In this document: one piece after another, positions 8,185-16,544 of the stretch
How positions within the stretch are numbered: the stretch's first letter is position 1
How the letters are laid out: each line of letters starts with the position of its first letter
NCBI GenBank assembly: GCA_964383845.1
Contig: CAYLIF010000001.1
Span: 1 to 64,000, forward strand
DNA from: JAAZGD01 sp964383845
Lineage (GTDB): Bacteria; Bacillota; Clostridia; Peptostreptococcales; Anaerovoracaceae
Direction of reading: 5' to 3'
DNA length: 64,000 nt
The notes under the pieces: generated by a model
Told to the model about the DNA's origin: nothing
Databases searched by the model: none
What the model saw: only the letters and a program-made list of their open reading frames with translations
Program-made: the position numbers and the translations under genes

Positions 8185-9451
8185 AAAGCATAATCTACTT
8201 TTGCTTGAACTACTTCATAGAGAATTAATCCCAGCAATGGGATGCACAGAACCTGCAGCAGTAGCTTATGCAGCAAACTTGGCTCGAACAACATTGGGAT
8301 GTATGCCAGAACACGTAATTGTTCGATGCTCAGGAAATATCATAAAGAATGTTAAAGGTGTGGTTATCCCTAACTCAGGAGGATTAAAGGGTATTGAGGC
8401 CTCGTGTATTTTAGGTTTAATGGCACCAACTAAAGGCAAAGGCTTGGAAATATTAAACCAAATTGAAGAAAGTACAATATCGAAAGTCAAACAGATGATT
8501 GGTACCGGCTATTGTGATATGTTTTTGGAAGAAGAACAAGGTCCTCTTTATATTGATGTAGAGACTTTAGCTTCTGGAAAGCAGAGCCGCGCAGTTATAA
8601 AGGATGGTCACACGAATATAATTCTCATTGAAGAGAATGGTAAACCGATTTTCCATGGAGAAGAACTAGGTGCTGCTAGTTCCAGTGACGACACAGCATG
8701 GAAAATAAATCTTTCAATTAAAAGCATTTTATCCTTTGCCAAGGAGCTAAGTGTAAAAGATGTAGAAACCCTTCTTGAGAGTCAAATAAATGTGAACATG
8801 AAAATTGCTGAAGCAGGATTAGACGGAGACTATGGAGCATCTATTGGCAAGATTATGGATTCCAATTATTGTGGCGATATAATGGTGAAAGCAAAAGCCA
8901 AAGCAGCTGCCGGTGTAGATGCTCGAATGGGAGGCAGCCCAATGGCAGTAATTATAAATTCCGGGTCAGGAAATCAAGGAATAACAGTGTCAGTTCCTGT
9001 GGCAGAATATGCAATATTTCTAGGTTCTTCCAAGGAAGAACTGTATCGCGCCCTAGTTGTCAGCAATCTTGTTTCAATTCATATTAAGAGCCAGATTGGG
9101 AAACTATCAGCTTTTTGTGGTGCTGTTTCCGCAGCTTGTGGAGCAGGTGCAGGAATCACCTATCTCAAAGGTGGAGGATACGATGAAATATGTGCAACTA
9201 TAATTAATACGGCAGCAAATGTAGGGGGAATATTTTGTGACGGTGCAAAGGCCTCTTGTGCAGCTAAAGTAGCCTCTTCTCTTGATGCTGCGATTTTAGC
9301 CAGTAATATGGCTTTGGCTGGGAAAGTTTTTTCTTTTGGAGAAGGCATTGTAGGCAAGGACATAGAAGAAACTATAAAAAATATTGGAAGACTTGGCGGT
9401 AAAGCCATGGTTGAAGTGGATAAAACCATTATCGATTTAATGAGGAGATAA
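8177..9451 (+). CDS. UPF0597 / L-cysteine desulfidase-like (serine dehydratase alpha fold)
   Basis: The protein belongs to the CyuA/YhaM family (L-cysteine desulfidase, serine dehydratase alpha-chain fold), which breaks cysteine into pyruvate, ammonia and sulfide with an oxygen-sensitive [4Fe-4S] cluster. Four conserved cysteines suited to the cluster are visible: Cys23 in MGCTEP, the SAFCGAVSAACGAG segment, and a CX6C pair in FCDGAKASC. It is 424 residues long and rich in glycine and alanine, as is usual for the family. The start is a TTG at 8177, 9 bases after GGAG and overlapping the folD stop by 8 bases. valS begins 2 bases after its stop. Cysteine as substrate is inferred from the family. 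Confidence 0.8.
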   Translation: MDKKHNLLLLELLHRELIPAMGCTEPAAVAYAANLARTTLGCMPEHVIVRCSGNIIKNVKGVVIPNSGGLKGIEASCILGLMAPTKGKGLEILNQIEESTISKVKQMIGTGYCDMFLEEEQGPLYIDVETLASGKQSRAVIKDGHTNIILIEENGKPIFHGEELGAASSSDDTAWKINLSIKSILSFAKELSVKDVETLLESQINVNMKIAEAGLDGDYGASIGKIMDSNYCGDIMVKAKAKAAAGVDARMGGSPMAVIINSGSGNQGITVSVPVAEYAIFLGSSKEELYRALVVSNLVSIHIKSQIGKLSAFCGAVSAACGAGAGITYLKGGGYDEICATIINTAANVGGIFCDGAKASCAAKVASSLDAAILASNMALAGKVFSFGEGIVGKDIEETIKNIGRLGGKAMVEVDKTIIDLMRR

Positions 9452-9453
9452 AT

Positions 9454-12126
9454 ATGCAAAGAAATTTAGCAAAAACATATAGCCCAAAAGAATTCGAAGA
9501 GAGAATATACAAAGAATGGGAAACAAGTGGCGCTTTTTCCGCCCACAGAGATCCTTCGAAAAAACCATTTACCATTGTTATGCCTCCTCCTAATATTACA
9601 GGAGAACTTCATATGGGCCATGCTTTAGACCAAACCTTGCAGGACGTTTTAATTCGATTTAAAAGATTGCAAGGTTTCAGCGCTTTGTGGGTACCAGGTT
9701 CAGACCATGCTAGTATAGCTACAGAGGTCAAAGTTGTTGAAAAGCTTCGTAAAGAAGAAGGATTAGAGAAACAAGATATAGGTAGAGAAGAATTTCTAAA
9801 ACGCGCATGGGAGTGGAAAGATCTCTATGGGGGTAAAATAACACAGCAGTGTCGAAAACTTGGAGATTCTTGTGATTGGGAACGAGAAAGATTCACAATG
9901 GACGAGGGTTGTAATGCTGCCGTGATAGATTTTTTTGTAAAGTTGTATGAAAAGGGACTAATTTATAGAGGCAATCGGTTGATTAACTGGTGCCCCGAAT
10001 GTGGATCTGCACTATCTGATGCAGAAGTTGAACACGAAGATAAAAATGGACAGTATTGGTACTACAGATACCATGGCAAGGATGGAGGCGAAGGGGTTGT
10101 AATTGCTACTTCTCGTCCAGAAACCATGTTCGGAGATGTGGCTGTAGCAGTACATCCCGAAGATCCAAGATACAAAGACTTAATAGGCAAAACTGTAATT
10201 CTTCCTATTGTTGGACGAGAGATTCCGGTTATAGCTGACACATATCCTGATCCTGAAAAGGGTACAGGAGCAGTTAAAATTACACCAGCTCATGACACCA
10301 ATGACTTTGAAGTTGGTCAAAGACATAACCTTGAGCATTTAATTTGTATTGATGCCGAAGCTAATATGAACGAAATGGCTGGAAAGTACAGGGGCCTAAA
10401 TAGATTTGAATGTCGTAAGCAGTGGTCAAAAGAACTGGAAGAAGCAGGACATTTAGTAAAAATGGAGGAGAAGGTAATTCCAACAGGCGGGTGTTATCGC
10501 TGCAAAACTGTTGTGGAGCCTATGCTTTCGGATCAATGGTTCGTAGCCATGGAAAGCTTGGCTAAACCTGCCATAGATGCTGCTAAAAATGGAGATGTTA
10601 CACATGTGCCAGATAGGTTTGAGAAAACCTATTTAAGCTGGTTGGAGAACATCAGAGATTGGTGTATATCAAGACAATTATGGTGGGGCCATAGAATCCC
10701 TGCTTATTACTGTAACGATTGTTCTCATATGATGGTAGCAAAAGAAGCTCCAGTTAAATGCGAAAAATGTGGTGGAACCCTAAGGCAAGACGAAGATGTT
10801 CTTGACACTTGGTTTTCATCAGCACTGTGGCCCTATTCCACCTTGGGATGGCCGGAAGAAACCCCAGATTACAAATATTTTTATCCTACAGATGTCCTTG
10901 TAACGGGATATGATATTATCTTTTTTTGGGTAGTCAGAATGGTGTTTTCTGCCTTAGAAGCAACTGGAGAAGTTCCATTTCACACAGTTTATGTCCATGG
11001 CCTTGTGAGAGACTCTGAAGGAAGAAAAATGAGTAAGTCCCTAGGGAATGGCATTGATCCCTTGCTTTTAATTGATGAAGTTGGTGCAGACGCTCTGCGA
11101 TTTATGCTAACTACAGGGAACACGCCTGGTAGTGATATGCGATTTATTAGAGATAAACTTGAATCTTCTCGAAACTTTGCAAATAAACTGTGGAACGCAT
11201 CTCGTTTTGTAATTATGAACCTACAAGATGAAGAAGGTAATTATAGAGCCATGTCACAAGAAAATTTGCGTGATGAAGATAAATGGATGCTTTCAAGAGC
11301 CAATAAAGCGATAGAACAAATAACAAGTCTTTTAGAAAAATTTGAGCTAGCTTTGGCAGGGCAACGTATTTATGAATTAATTTGGAACGAGTATTGTGAC
11401 TGGTATATTGAGCTGGTAAAGCCCCGCCTTTATGGAGAGGATGAAAAAGAAAAAAGCACCGTAAGGTGGGTACTGGTAGAGGTTTTGAGAACCCAACTTA
11501 GACTTTTGCACCCATTTATGCCATTTATAACCGAAGAAATATGGAGTTATCTTCCAGATCGAAAAGAAGAAAGCAATCCAGAAGGTTTTTTAATAAAGGA
11601 TCACTGGCCCAAACATAGTGAGGAGAACAACTATGAAGAATCTGAAACAATAATTGAGTCTGCTATGGCTGTAATTAAAGCTGTAAGGGGAATTAGAGTA
11701 GAGGCAGATGCCCCTATGAGCAAAGAAATCAAAGGTGTAATCATGGCCGAAGACAAAATGCTTTCAGTGATTAAGAAAGGTAGTGATTACATTACAGCTC
11801 TTGCAAACATGTCGAACCTTCAATTCATTCTTCCTTCTGATGATGTTCCAGAGGATTCAATGTCAGCAGTAATTGAGGGTGCGTCAATATTTATTGCTAG
11901 AGATGATTTATTGGATTACCAACAAGAACTTATAAGATTAAGCAAGGAGAAATCCCGCCTAGAAAAAGAAGTCAAAATGGTTAGGGGTAAGTTATCCAAC
12001 CAAGGATTTTTAAATAAGGCCCCCAAAGAAGTTATAGAAATGGAAAAAGAAAAACAAGGGAAATACGAGGATATGCTTGAGAAAGTCTGTTCTAATCTTC
12101 TCTTGGTAGAGAAGAAATTAAAATGA
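9454..12126 (+). CDS. valS: valine-tRNA ligase
   Basis: ValS charges tRNA-Val. It is a class I synthetase of 890 residues with the HIGH motif as HMGH (residues 53-56, after PPPNITGEL) and KMSKS at residues 525-529. The editing domain lies between them (TSRPETMFGD, then GTGAVKITPAHD). There are zinc-type CX2C pairs near residues 174 and 420, an anticodon-binding helical domain, and a C-terminal coiled coil rich in Lys and Glu. No T-box leader is possible, because it starts 2 bases after the previous gene. folC overlaps its stop as ATGA. A valS-folC pair is common in Firmicutes. Confidence 0.97.
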   Translation: MQRNLAKTYSPKEFEERIYKEWETSGAFSAHRDPSKKPFTIVMPPPNITGELHMGHALDQTLQDVLIRFKRLQGFSALWVPGSDHASIATEVKVVEKLRKEEGLEKQDIGREEFLKRAWEWKDLYGGKITQQCRKLGDSCDWERERFTMDEGCNAAVIDFFVKLYEKGLIYRGNRLINWCPECGSALSDAEVEHEDKNGQYWYYRYHGKDGGEGVVIATSRPETMFGDVAVAVHPEDPRYKDLIGKTVILPIVGREIPVIADTYPDPEKGTGAVKITPAHDTNDFEVGQRHNLEHLICIDAEANMNEMAGKYRGLNRFECRKQWSKELEEAGHLVKMEEKVIPTGGCYRCKTVVEPMLSDQWFVAMESLAKPAIDAAKNGDVTHVPDRFEKTYLSWLENIRDWCISRQLWWGHRIPAYYCNDCSHMMVAKEAPVKCEKCGGTLRQDEDVLDTWFSSALWPYSTLGWPEETPDYKYFYPTDVLVTGYDIIFFWVVRMVFSALEATGEVPFHTVYVHGLVRDSEGRKMSKSLGNGIDPLLLIDEVGADALRFMLTTGNTPGSDMRFIRDKLESSRNFANKLWNASRFVIMNLQDEEGNYRAMSQENLRDEDKWMLSRANKAIEQITSLLEKFELALAGQRIYELIWNEYCDWYIELVKPRLYGEDEKEKSTVRWVLVEVLRTQLRLLHPFMPFITEEIWSYLPDRKEESNPEGFLIKDHWPKHSEENNYEESETIIESAMAVIKAVRGIRVEADAPMSKEIKGVIMAEDKMLSVIKKGSDYITALANMSNLQFILPSDDVPEDSMSAVIEGASIFIARDDLLDYQQELIRLSKEKSRLEKEVKMVRGKLSNQGFLNKAPKEVIEMEKEKQGKYEDMLEKVCSNLLLVEKKLK

Positions 12127-13421
12127 AGCAGACACCCATTGATAGAATAGGGGAATATCTTCGATTTGGAAGCCGTCTCGGCCTTGAACGAATGGAAAAA
12201 CTTTTAGCTATGCTAGATAACCCGGAAAAAGAACTTCCTGTTATTCATGTTGCAGGAACCAATGGAAAAGGTAGCGTCTGTAGATACATTTACGAAGTCT
12301 TGATGGCAAATGGGTATAGTACAGGACTTTATATCTCACCATTTTTGCAAGTTTTTAACGAGCGGATGGAAGTTAATGGACAACAGATTAGCGACAAAGA
12401 ACTTGATAGCTACACGGATCTGGTTTTATCAAAAGTAGAAACCATGGTGAAAAGTGGTGAAGATTCGCCTACCGAATTCGAAATCGTAACAGCTATAGCT
12501 TTTTGTTACTTTAAGGATAAAAAATGCGACTTTGTTATACTTGAAGTAGGCCTTGGGGGTTCTGGCGACTCAACAAATGTTATCCCTAAACCTGTTTTAT
12601 CTATAATTACGTCTATTTCCTATGATCATATGGATAGGCTAGGTGATACCTTGGAAGAGATAGCGGGAGAGAAGGCTGGAATTATAAAATGTGGTGTTCC
12701 TGTAATTGTTAATGTGGAGGACAAATTAGCGGCAAAGACTATAGCAAGAAAAGCTTACGAAGTTGGTGCACCTTTGTACGATGTTACTAGATTTGAGTAT
12801 AAGAATATTAATAGAGATTTAAATGGACAGGTTTTCGACACAAAAATTTACGGGATAGATTATCGTAGAGTAGGGATTAAAATGTTAGGTCTTCATCAAA
12901 TTCATAATGCAATGACAGCACTAACAGCTCTTGAAATATTGAGGAGTCAGAAAAAAATAAGTGTCAACAAAGAAGACTTTTATCAGGGTATGGCAAAAGC
13001 TGTACAACCTGGACGTTTCGAACTGTTTGGTGAGAAGCCCATCATTATATTAGATGGAGCTCATAATCAAGGTGGAGCAGAGTCCCTGTTAGAGACTGTA
13101 AAAGAATTTTTTCTCCATAGCCGAGTTCTTATGGTTGTGGGCATATTGGCGGACAAAGATGTTGAGTCCATGATAAAAGCATTTTCGCTAATAACAGATG
13201 AGTTTATTGTTACTGAGCCTTTAAGTCCTAGAGCCTTACCTGCCAAGTCTTTAGAAGCAATGCTTCTAAAGATAGGAAAAAGTGTTGTGGCCATTCCGGA
13301 TATGGAAGAAGCATATACTTATGCCGTTGGTAAAGCAGAGAATGAAGGTTGGGATGTTCTTATTTTTGGTGGATCCCTATACTTAGTGGGAAAAATAAGG
13401 GAGATGATTTGTAATGAGTGA
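12123..13421 (+). CDS. folC: folylpolyglutamate synthase / dihydrofolate synthase
   Basis: FolC adds glutamate residues to folates, trapping them in the cell; some members also make dihydrofolate. The Mur-ligase-type P-loop GTNGKGS lies at residues 45-51, followed by YISPFLQVFNERM near 72-84, LEVGLGG near 138, and the C-terminal PGRFELFG and ILDGAHNQ motifs near 295-315. At 432 residues it has normal length. It overlaps valS by 4 bases and the next gene by 8, so the three are probably translated in sequence. Confidence 0.95.
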   Translation: MKQTPIDRIGEYLRFGSRLGLERMEKLLAMLDNPEKELPVIHVAGTNGKGSVCRYIYEVLMANGYSTGLYISPFLQVFNERMEVNGQQISDKELDSYTDLVLSKVETMVKSGEDSPTEFEIVTAIAFCYFKDKKCDFVILEVGLGGSGDSTNVIPKPVLSIITSISYDHMDRLGDTLEEIAGEKAGIIKCGVPVIVNVEDKLAAKTIARKAYEVGAPLYDVTRFEYKNINRDLNGQVFDTKIYGIDYRRVGIKMLGLHQIHNAMTALTALEILRSQKKISVNKEDFYQGMAKAVQPGRFELFGEKPIIILDGAHNQGGAESLLETVKEFFLHSRVLMVVGILADKDVESMIKAFSLITDEFIVTEPLSPRALPAKSLEAMLLKIGKSVVAIPDMEEAYTYAVGKAENEGWDVLIFGGSLYLVGKIREMICNE

Positions 13422-14340
13422 TAGAGTGACGTCGGAGAAAGTTATATTTTTTTATAATCCCCATGCAGGAAACGGGCTTTTCAAGAATAATCTAGACTAT
13501 ATAATAGAACGTTTTCAGCTGAAAGGTCTTTTAATTATTCCTGTAAGAGCAAGCCATAACTCGGTTTTATCAAGGCTTCTATCTTGCATAGATACAAGGG
13601 AATATCGTCAAATTATAGCAGCCGGTGGGGACGGAACCCTTAATATATGCGTAAATGCAATGATTGAAAATGACATTCATTTACCTCTGGCAATTTTCCC
13701 TTCAGGTACGGCTAATGATTTTGCCCACTATCTTGAACTTCCTGATGCTATTGGTGAAATGGTAGATATTGCCTTAGGATCCAGAAAAACACTATCAGAT
13801 GTGGGGATGGTAAATGGAAGAGCTTTTATTAATGTATCTGCTATGGGCATGATGGTTGATATAAGTCAAAGAACGGATCCCATATTGAAAAGCACAATAG
13901 GTGCTTTAGCCTATTACATAAAAGGTATATCAGAATTCCCAAGCTTAAGGCCAATCCCAGTCAGTATAAGGAGTAAAGAAGAAAATTTTGACGGAGAGGT
14001 ATATTTTATTCTTGTTATGAATGGTACATCAGCTGGTGGTTTCCGCAAGATATCCCCAAGCTCTACTATAAATGATGGTAAACTAGCAGTGTCGGTTTTC
14101 AAAAAAATGCCCTTAACTGATTTTGCTCCTCTTTTAATAAGTTACTTGCAAGGGAACCATCAAAGCAACAGGAACGTCCTTCACTTTAAGACCGAAGAAG
14201 TCATCATCGACTCAGATACAGAATTTGGCACAGATGTTGACGGAGAAATCGGAGAAAAAACTCCACTTCATTTCACAGTATTAAATAACCGTCTAGAGAT
14301 TTTTACTTATCTACAAAATATGAAAGGCCCTATGTGGTAA
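13414..14340 (+). CDS. diacylglycerol kinase family lipid kinase (DgkB/YegS type)
   Basis: Soluble DgkB-type kinases phosphorylate diacylglycerol to return it to phospholipid synthesis. The 308-residue protein has the diagnostic GGDGTLN at residues 71-77, an N-terminal FYNPHAG (residues 13-19), and FPSGTANDFAHYL near 94-106. The position in a run of lipid genes (plsX, plsY, gpsA, cls) supports a lipid substrate, but YegS relatives with other targets exist. The ATG overlaps the folC stop by 8 bases. Confidence 0.83.
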   Translation: MSDRVTSEKVIFFYNPHAGNGLFKNNLDYIIERFQLKGLLIIPVRASHNSVLSRLLSCIDTREYRQIIAAGGDGTLNICVNAMIENDIHLPLAIFPSGTANDFAHYLELPDAIGEMVDIALGSRKTLSDVGMVNGRAFINVSAMGMMVDISQRTDPILKSTIGALAYYIKGISEFPSLRPIPVSIRSKEENFDGEVYFILVMNGTSAGGFRKISPSSTINDGKLAVSVFKKMPLTDFAPLLISYLQGNHQSNRNVLHFKTEEVIIDSDTEFGTDVDGEIGEKTPLHFTVLNNRLEIFTYLQNMKGPMW

Positions 14341-14351
14341 GGAGACCAGCT

Positions 14352-14846
14352 ATGAAACACAATTGCGGATACGCATGTAAAACAGAAGATCCTACTGAAT
14401 CGGAATTCCGGCTTAGCGAAATAGATGAAGAAAGTTACGATGATCTAGTTCCATTTTTTATCGAGAACGAACTCGAGTTTAGCGAAAATGAGCCTGTACC
14501 CACAGACTTGATTAAAGGATGGGAACTTGTTAGAAACAAGGATCAACGTTTAGTAGGAGCCTGTATTTTAGCAAAAAGACAGGGTGAATATATTATTGAC
14601 GGAATAGCAGTGGACAAAGAATTTCGTAAAATTAAGGCAGGCAAGCTGCTTTTAGACCAAGCTATTTCAGAAGTGAAAAAAAGAGGCGGGACTAGTATAT
14701 ATCTTGTAGCGAGATCTCCTGAATTTTTCAAAAAAGCCGGTTTTAAAATTGCTGCCAAAGAAGATTCTCCAAATTTCTTTGAATGTCTTACCTGCCCTCA
14801 GTATCAAGTTAGTTGTTTCCCTGAGATTATGAAGCTGGAGGTATAG
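14352..14846 (+). CDS. GNAT family N-acetyltransferase with clustered cysteines
   Basis: The middle of this 164-residue protein fits the GNAT acetyl-CoA-binding core: LVGACILAKRQGEYIIDGIA, then VDKEFRKIKAGKLLLDQA and FFKKAGF. The Q/RxxGxG/A loop is degenerate. Five cysteines sit at the two ends: CGYAC close to the N-terminus and CLTCPQYQVSC at the C-terminus, a pattern that could hold a metal or disulfide and is not part of the standard fold. The ATG at 14352 has GGAGA 6 bases upstream; an upstream in-frame start at 14334 overlaps the kinase stop. Substrate unknown. plsX follows 2 bases later. Confidence 0.7.
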   Translation: MKHNCGYACKTEDPTESEFRLSEIDEESYDDLVPFFIENELEFSENEPVPTDLIKGWELVRNKDQRLVGACILAKRQGEYIIDGIAVDKEFRKIKAGKLLLDQAISEVKKRGGTSIYLVARSPEFFKKAGFKIAAKEDSPNFFECLTCPQYQVSCFPEIMKLEV

Positions 14847-14848
14847 CT

Positions 14849-15862
14849 TTGAAAATAATACTTGACGGAATGGGTGGAGACAATGCACCTTCGTCCATTG
14901 TACAAGGAGCTGTAGAGGCAATCCCTTATATTGACCATGATGTATTTATATTAGGGGATGAAGCAATGATTCATGAGGAATTAGCCAAGTATGAATTCGA
15001 CCCTAAGAGAATTCACGTGATAGCAACAACAGAAGTAATAACAAATAATGATTCCCCAGTTAAAGCGGTGCGAAGCAAGATTGATAGCTCTATGGTACGT
15101 GGAATTAGTATGGTGAAAGATGGAGAGGGAGATTTATTTGTTTCTGCAGGTTCTACCGGCGCCATGATGGCAGCAGGACTTTTTATTCTTCATAGAATAA
15201 CTGGAATAGACAGACCTGCCATAGCAACTATTTATCCAATATTAGGGAGAGGGTTTTCTCTATTAGTGGATGCGGGAGCTAACTCTGAATGCAGAGCATC
15301 AAATTATTTAGAATTTGCTTCAATGGGAAGCATATATATGGAGAAGGTTATGGGTATAGAAAACCCAAAAGTCGGACTTGTTAATATCGGAATTGAAGAA
15401 CAAAAGGGAACGGCTACAATAAAAGAAGCCCATAGGCTGTTATCAAAGAGCAAACTTAACTTCATAGGGAACGTAGAGGCCAGAGAAATTCCAAATGGCA
15501 TTTGTGATGTTATAGTTACAGATGGCTTTGTGGGAAATGTAATCTTAAAACTTACAGAAGGCCTAGCCACCAGTATTTTGTCAACTGTAAAACAAAAGAT
15601 GATGTCCAGCACCATGGCTAAGATGGGGGCTCTTTTGATGAAAGCTGAGCTCAAAGAATTAAAAAATGAGTTTGATTATTCCGAATATGGAGGTGCTCCA
15701 TTGTTAGGTATTCGTGGGCCTGTAATAAAAATGCATGGTTCTTCAAATGCCAAAAGTGTAAAAAACACCATTATAAAAGCGGTACCTTTTATGGAAGGTG
15801 ACATAATAAATACTATTGAATCCGCTGTAGCAGACATGAAGGAGATTTCAGTTGCGGAATAA
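14849..15862 (+). CDS. plsX: phosphate acyltransferase PlsX
   Basis: PlsX turns acyl-ACP into acyl-phosphate, the donor used by PlsY to make lysophosphatidic acid. The protein of 337 residues opens with the signature ILDGMGGDNAP and has VSAGSTGAMMA near residue 95, LVDAGANSE near 138 and VTDGFVGNV near 219. The start is a TTG at 14849 with GGAGG 7 bases upstream. acpP, usually between plsX and rnc in Clostridia, is missing, and rnc overlaps the plsX end by 11 bases. PlsY and GpsA, its pathway partners, lie downstream in the same run. Confidence 0.95.
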   Translation: MKIILDGMGGDNAPSSIVQGAVEAIPYIDHDVFILGDEAMIHEELAKYEFDPKRIHVIATTEVITNNDSPVKAVRSKIDSSMVRGISMVKDGEGDLFVSAGSTGAMMAAGLFILHRITGIDRPAIATIYPILGRGFSLLVDAGANSECRASNYLEFASMGSIYMEKVMGIENPKVGLVNIGIEEQKGTATIKEAHRLLSKSKLNFIGNVEAREIPNGICDVIVTDGFVGNVILKLTEGLATSILSTVKQKMMSSTMAKMGALLMKAELKELKNEFDYSEYGGAPLLGIRGPVIKMHGSSNAKSVKNTIIKAVPFMEGDIINTIESAVADMKEISVAE

Positions 15863-16544
15863 AATAGAACAATTACTAAAATATGAATTTCGCAATGGGG
15901 ATTTGCTTGAAAAAGCTTTGACCCATAGCTCATATATCGCAACAACTAAAGACCGGGTGGACTTGGATAACCAACGTCTGGAGTTTTTGGGTGATGCAAT
16001 TCTTGACGCCGTAATAAGTATGGATCTTTATAACCGCCTAAATATGGTGGGTGAGGGTGAGCTCAGCAAAATAAGGTCAAGGATCGTATGTGAAGAATCC
16101 TTGGCTCATATTGCCCGTAAGCTCTCTATGGGAGATTATTTACTCATGGGTGAAGGAGAGCGTCGTACTGGGGGGAATAACAAAGACTCAATATTGTCAG
16201 ATTCTCTTGAAGCCATCATTGGTGCTGTAGCCTTAGATGGAGGATTTAACAAAGCGGAAGAATTCATCTACATACATTTTGAAGAAACCCTGTTAGAGGC
16301 ATTAAAAAGGGGTGGTGAAAGTGATTACAAAACCTCAATTCAAGAGATACTGCAAGGAGAAGGCAAACAGAAGTTTGAGTATAGGGTGATAAAAGAAGAG
16401 GGTCCACCCCATGCTAAAACCTTCTATGTAGAGCTGGTTTTAGAAAATGAAGTTTTAGGCACAGGAATTGGCCTAAGTAAAAAAGAAGCTGAACAAAATG
16501 CTGCAAAAGTTGCACTGGAAGGGAGAGACAACATTGTACTTTAA
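15852..16544 (+). CDS. rnc: ribonuclease III
   Basis: RNase III cuts double-stranded RNA, including rRNA precursors. The 230-residue protein has the signature NQRLEFLGDAI at residues 40-50 (metal-binding Glu and Asp present; the first Glu of the usual NERLEFLGD is Gln, a variant I have seen in other bacteria), DSLEAIIGAV near 118, and a C-terminal double-stranded-RNA-binding domain (about 157-230: DYKTSIQEILQ to KKEAEQNAAKVAL). It starts at a TTG 7 bases after GGAG and overlaps plsX by 11 bases and smc by 11 bases. Confidence 0.96.
   Translation: MRNKIEQLLKYEFRNGDLLEKALTHSSYIATTKDRVDLDNQRLEFLGDAILDAVISMDLYNRLNMVGEGELSKIRSRIVCEESLAHIARKLSMGDYLLMGEGERRTGGNNKDSILSDSLEAIIGAVALDGGFNKAEEFIYIHFEETLLEALKRGGESDYKTSIQEILQGEGKQKFEYRVIKEEGPPHAKTFYVELVLENEVLGTGIGLSKKEAEQNAAKVALEGRDNIVL

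Noticed and set aside
8869..9087. Small open frame of 72 codons inside the cysteine desulfidase gene
   Set aside because: It is an out-of-frame shadow of a well-supported gene, with no ribosome site and a biased Cys/Ser/Arg composition.
9400..9454. T-box or other leader expected before valS
   Set aside because: Only 2 bases separate valS from the gene before it, so there is no room for a leader.
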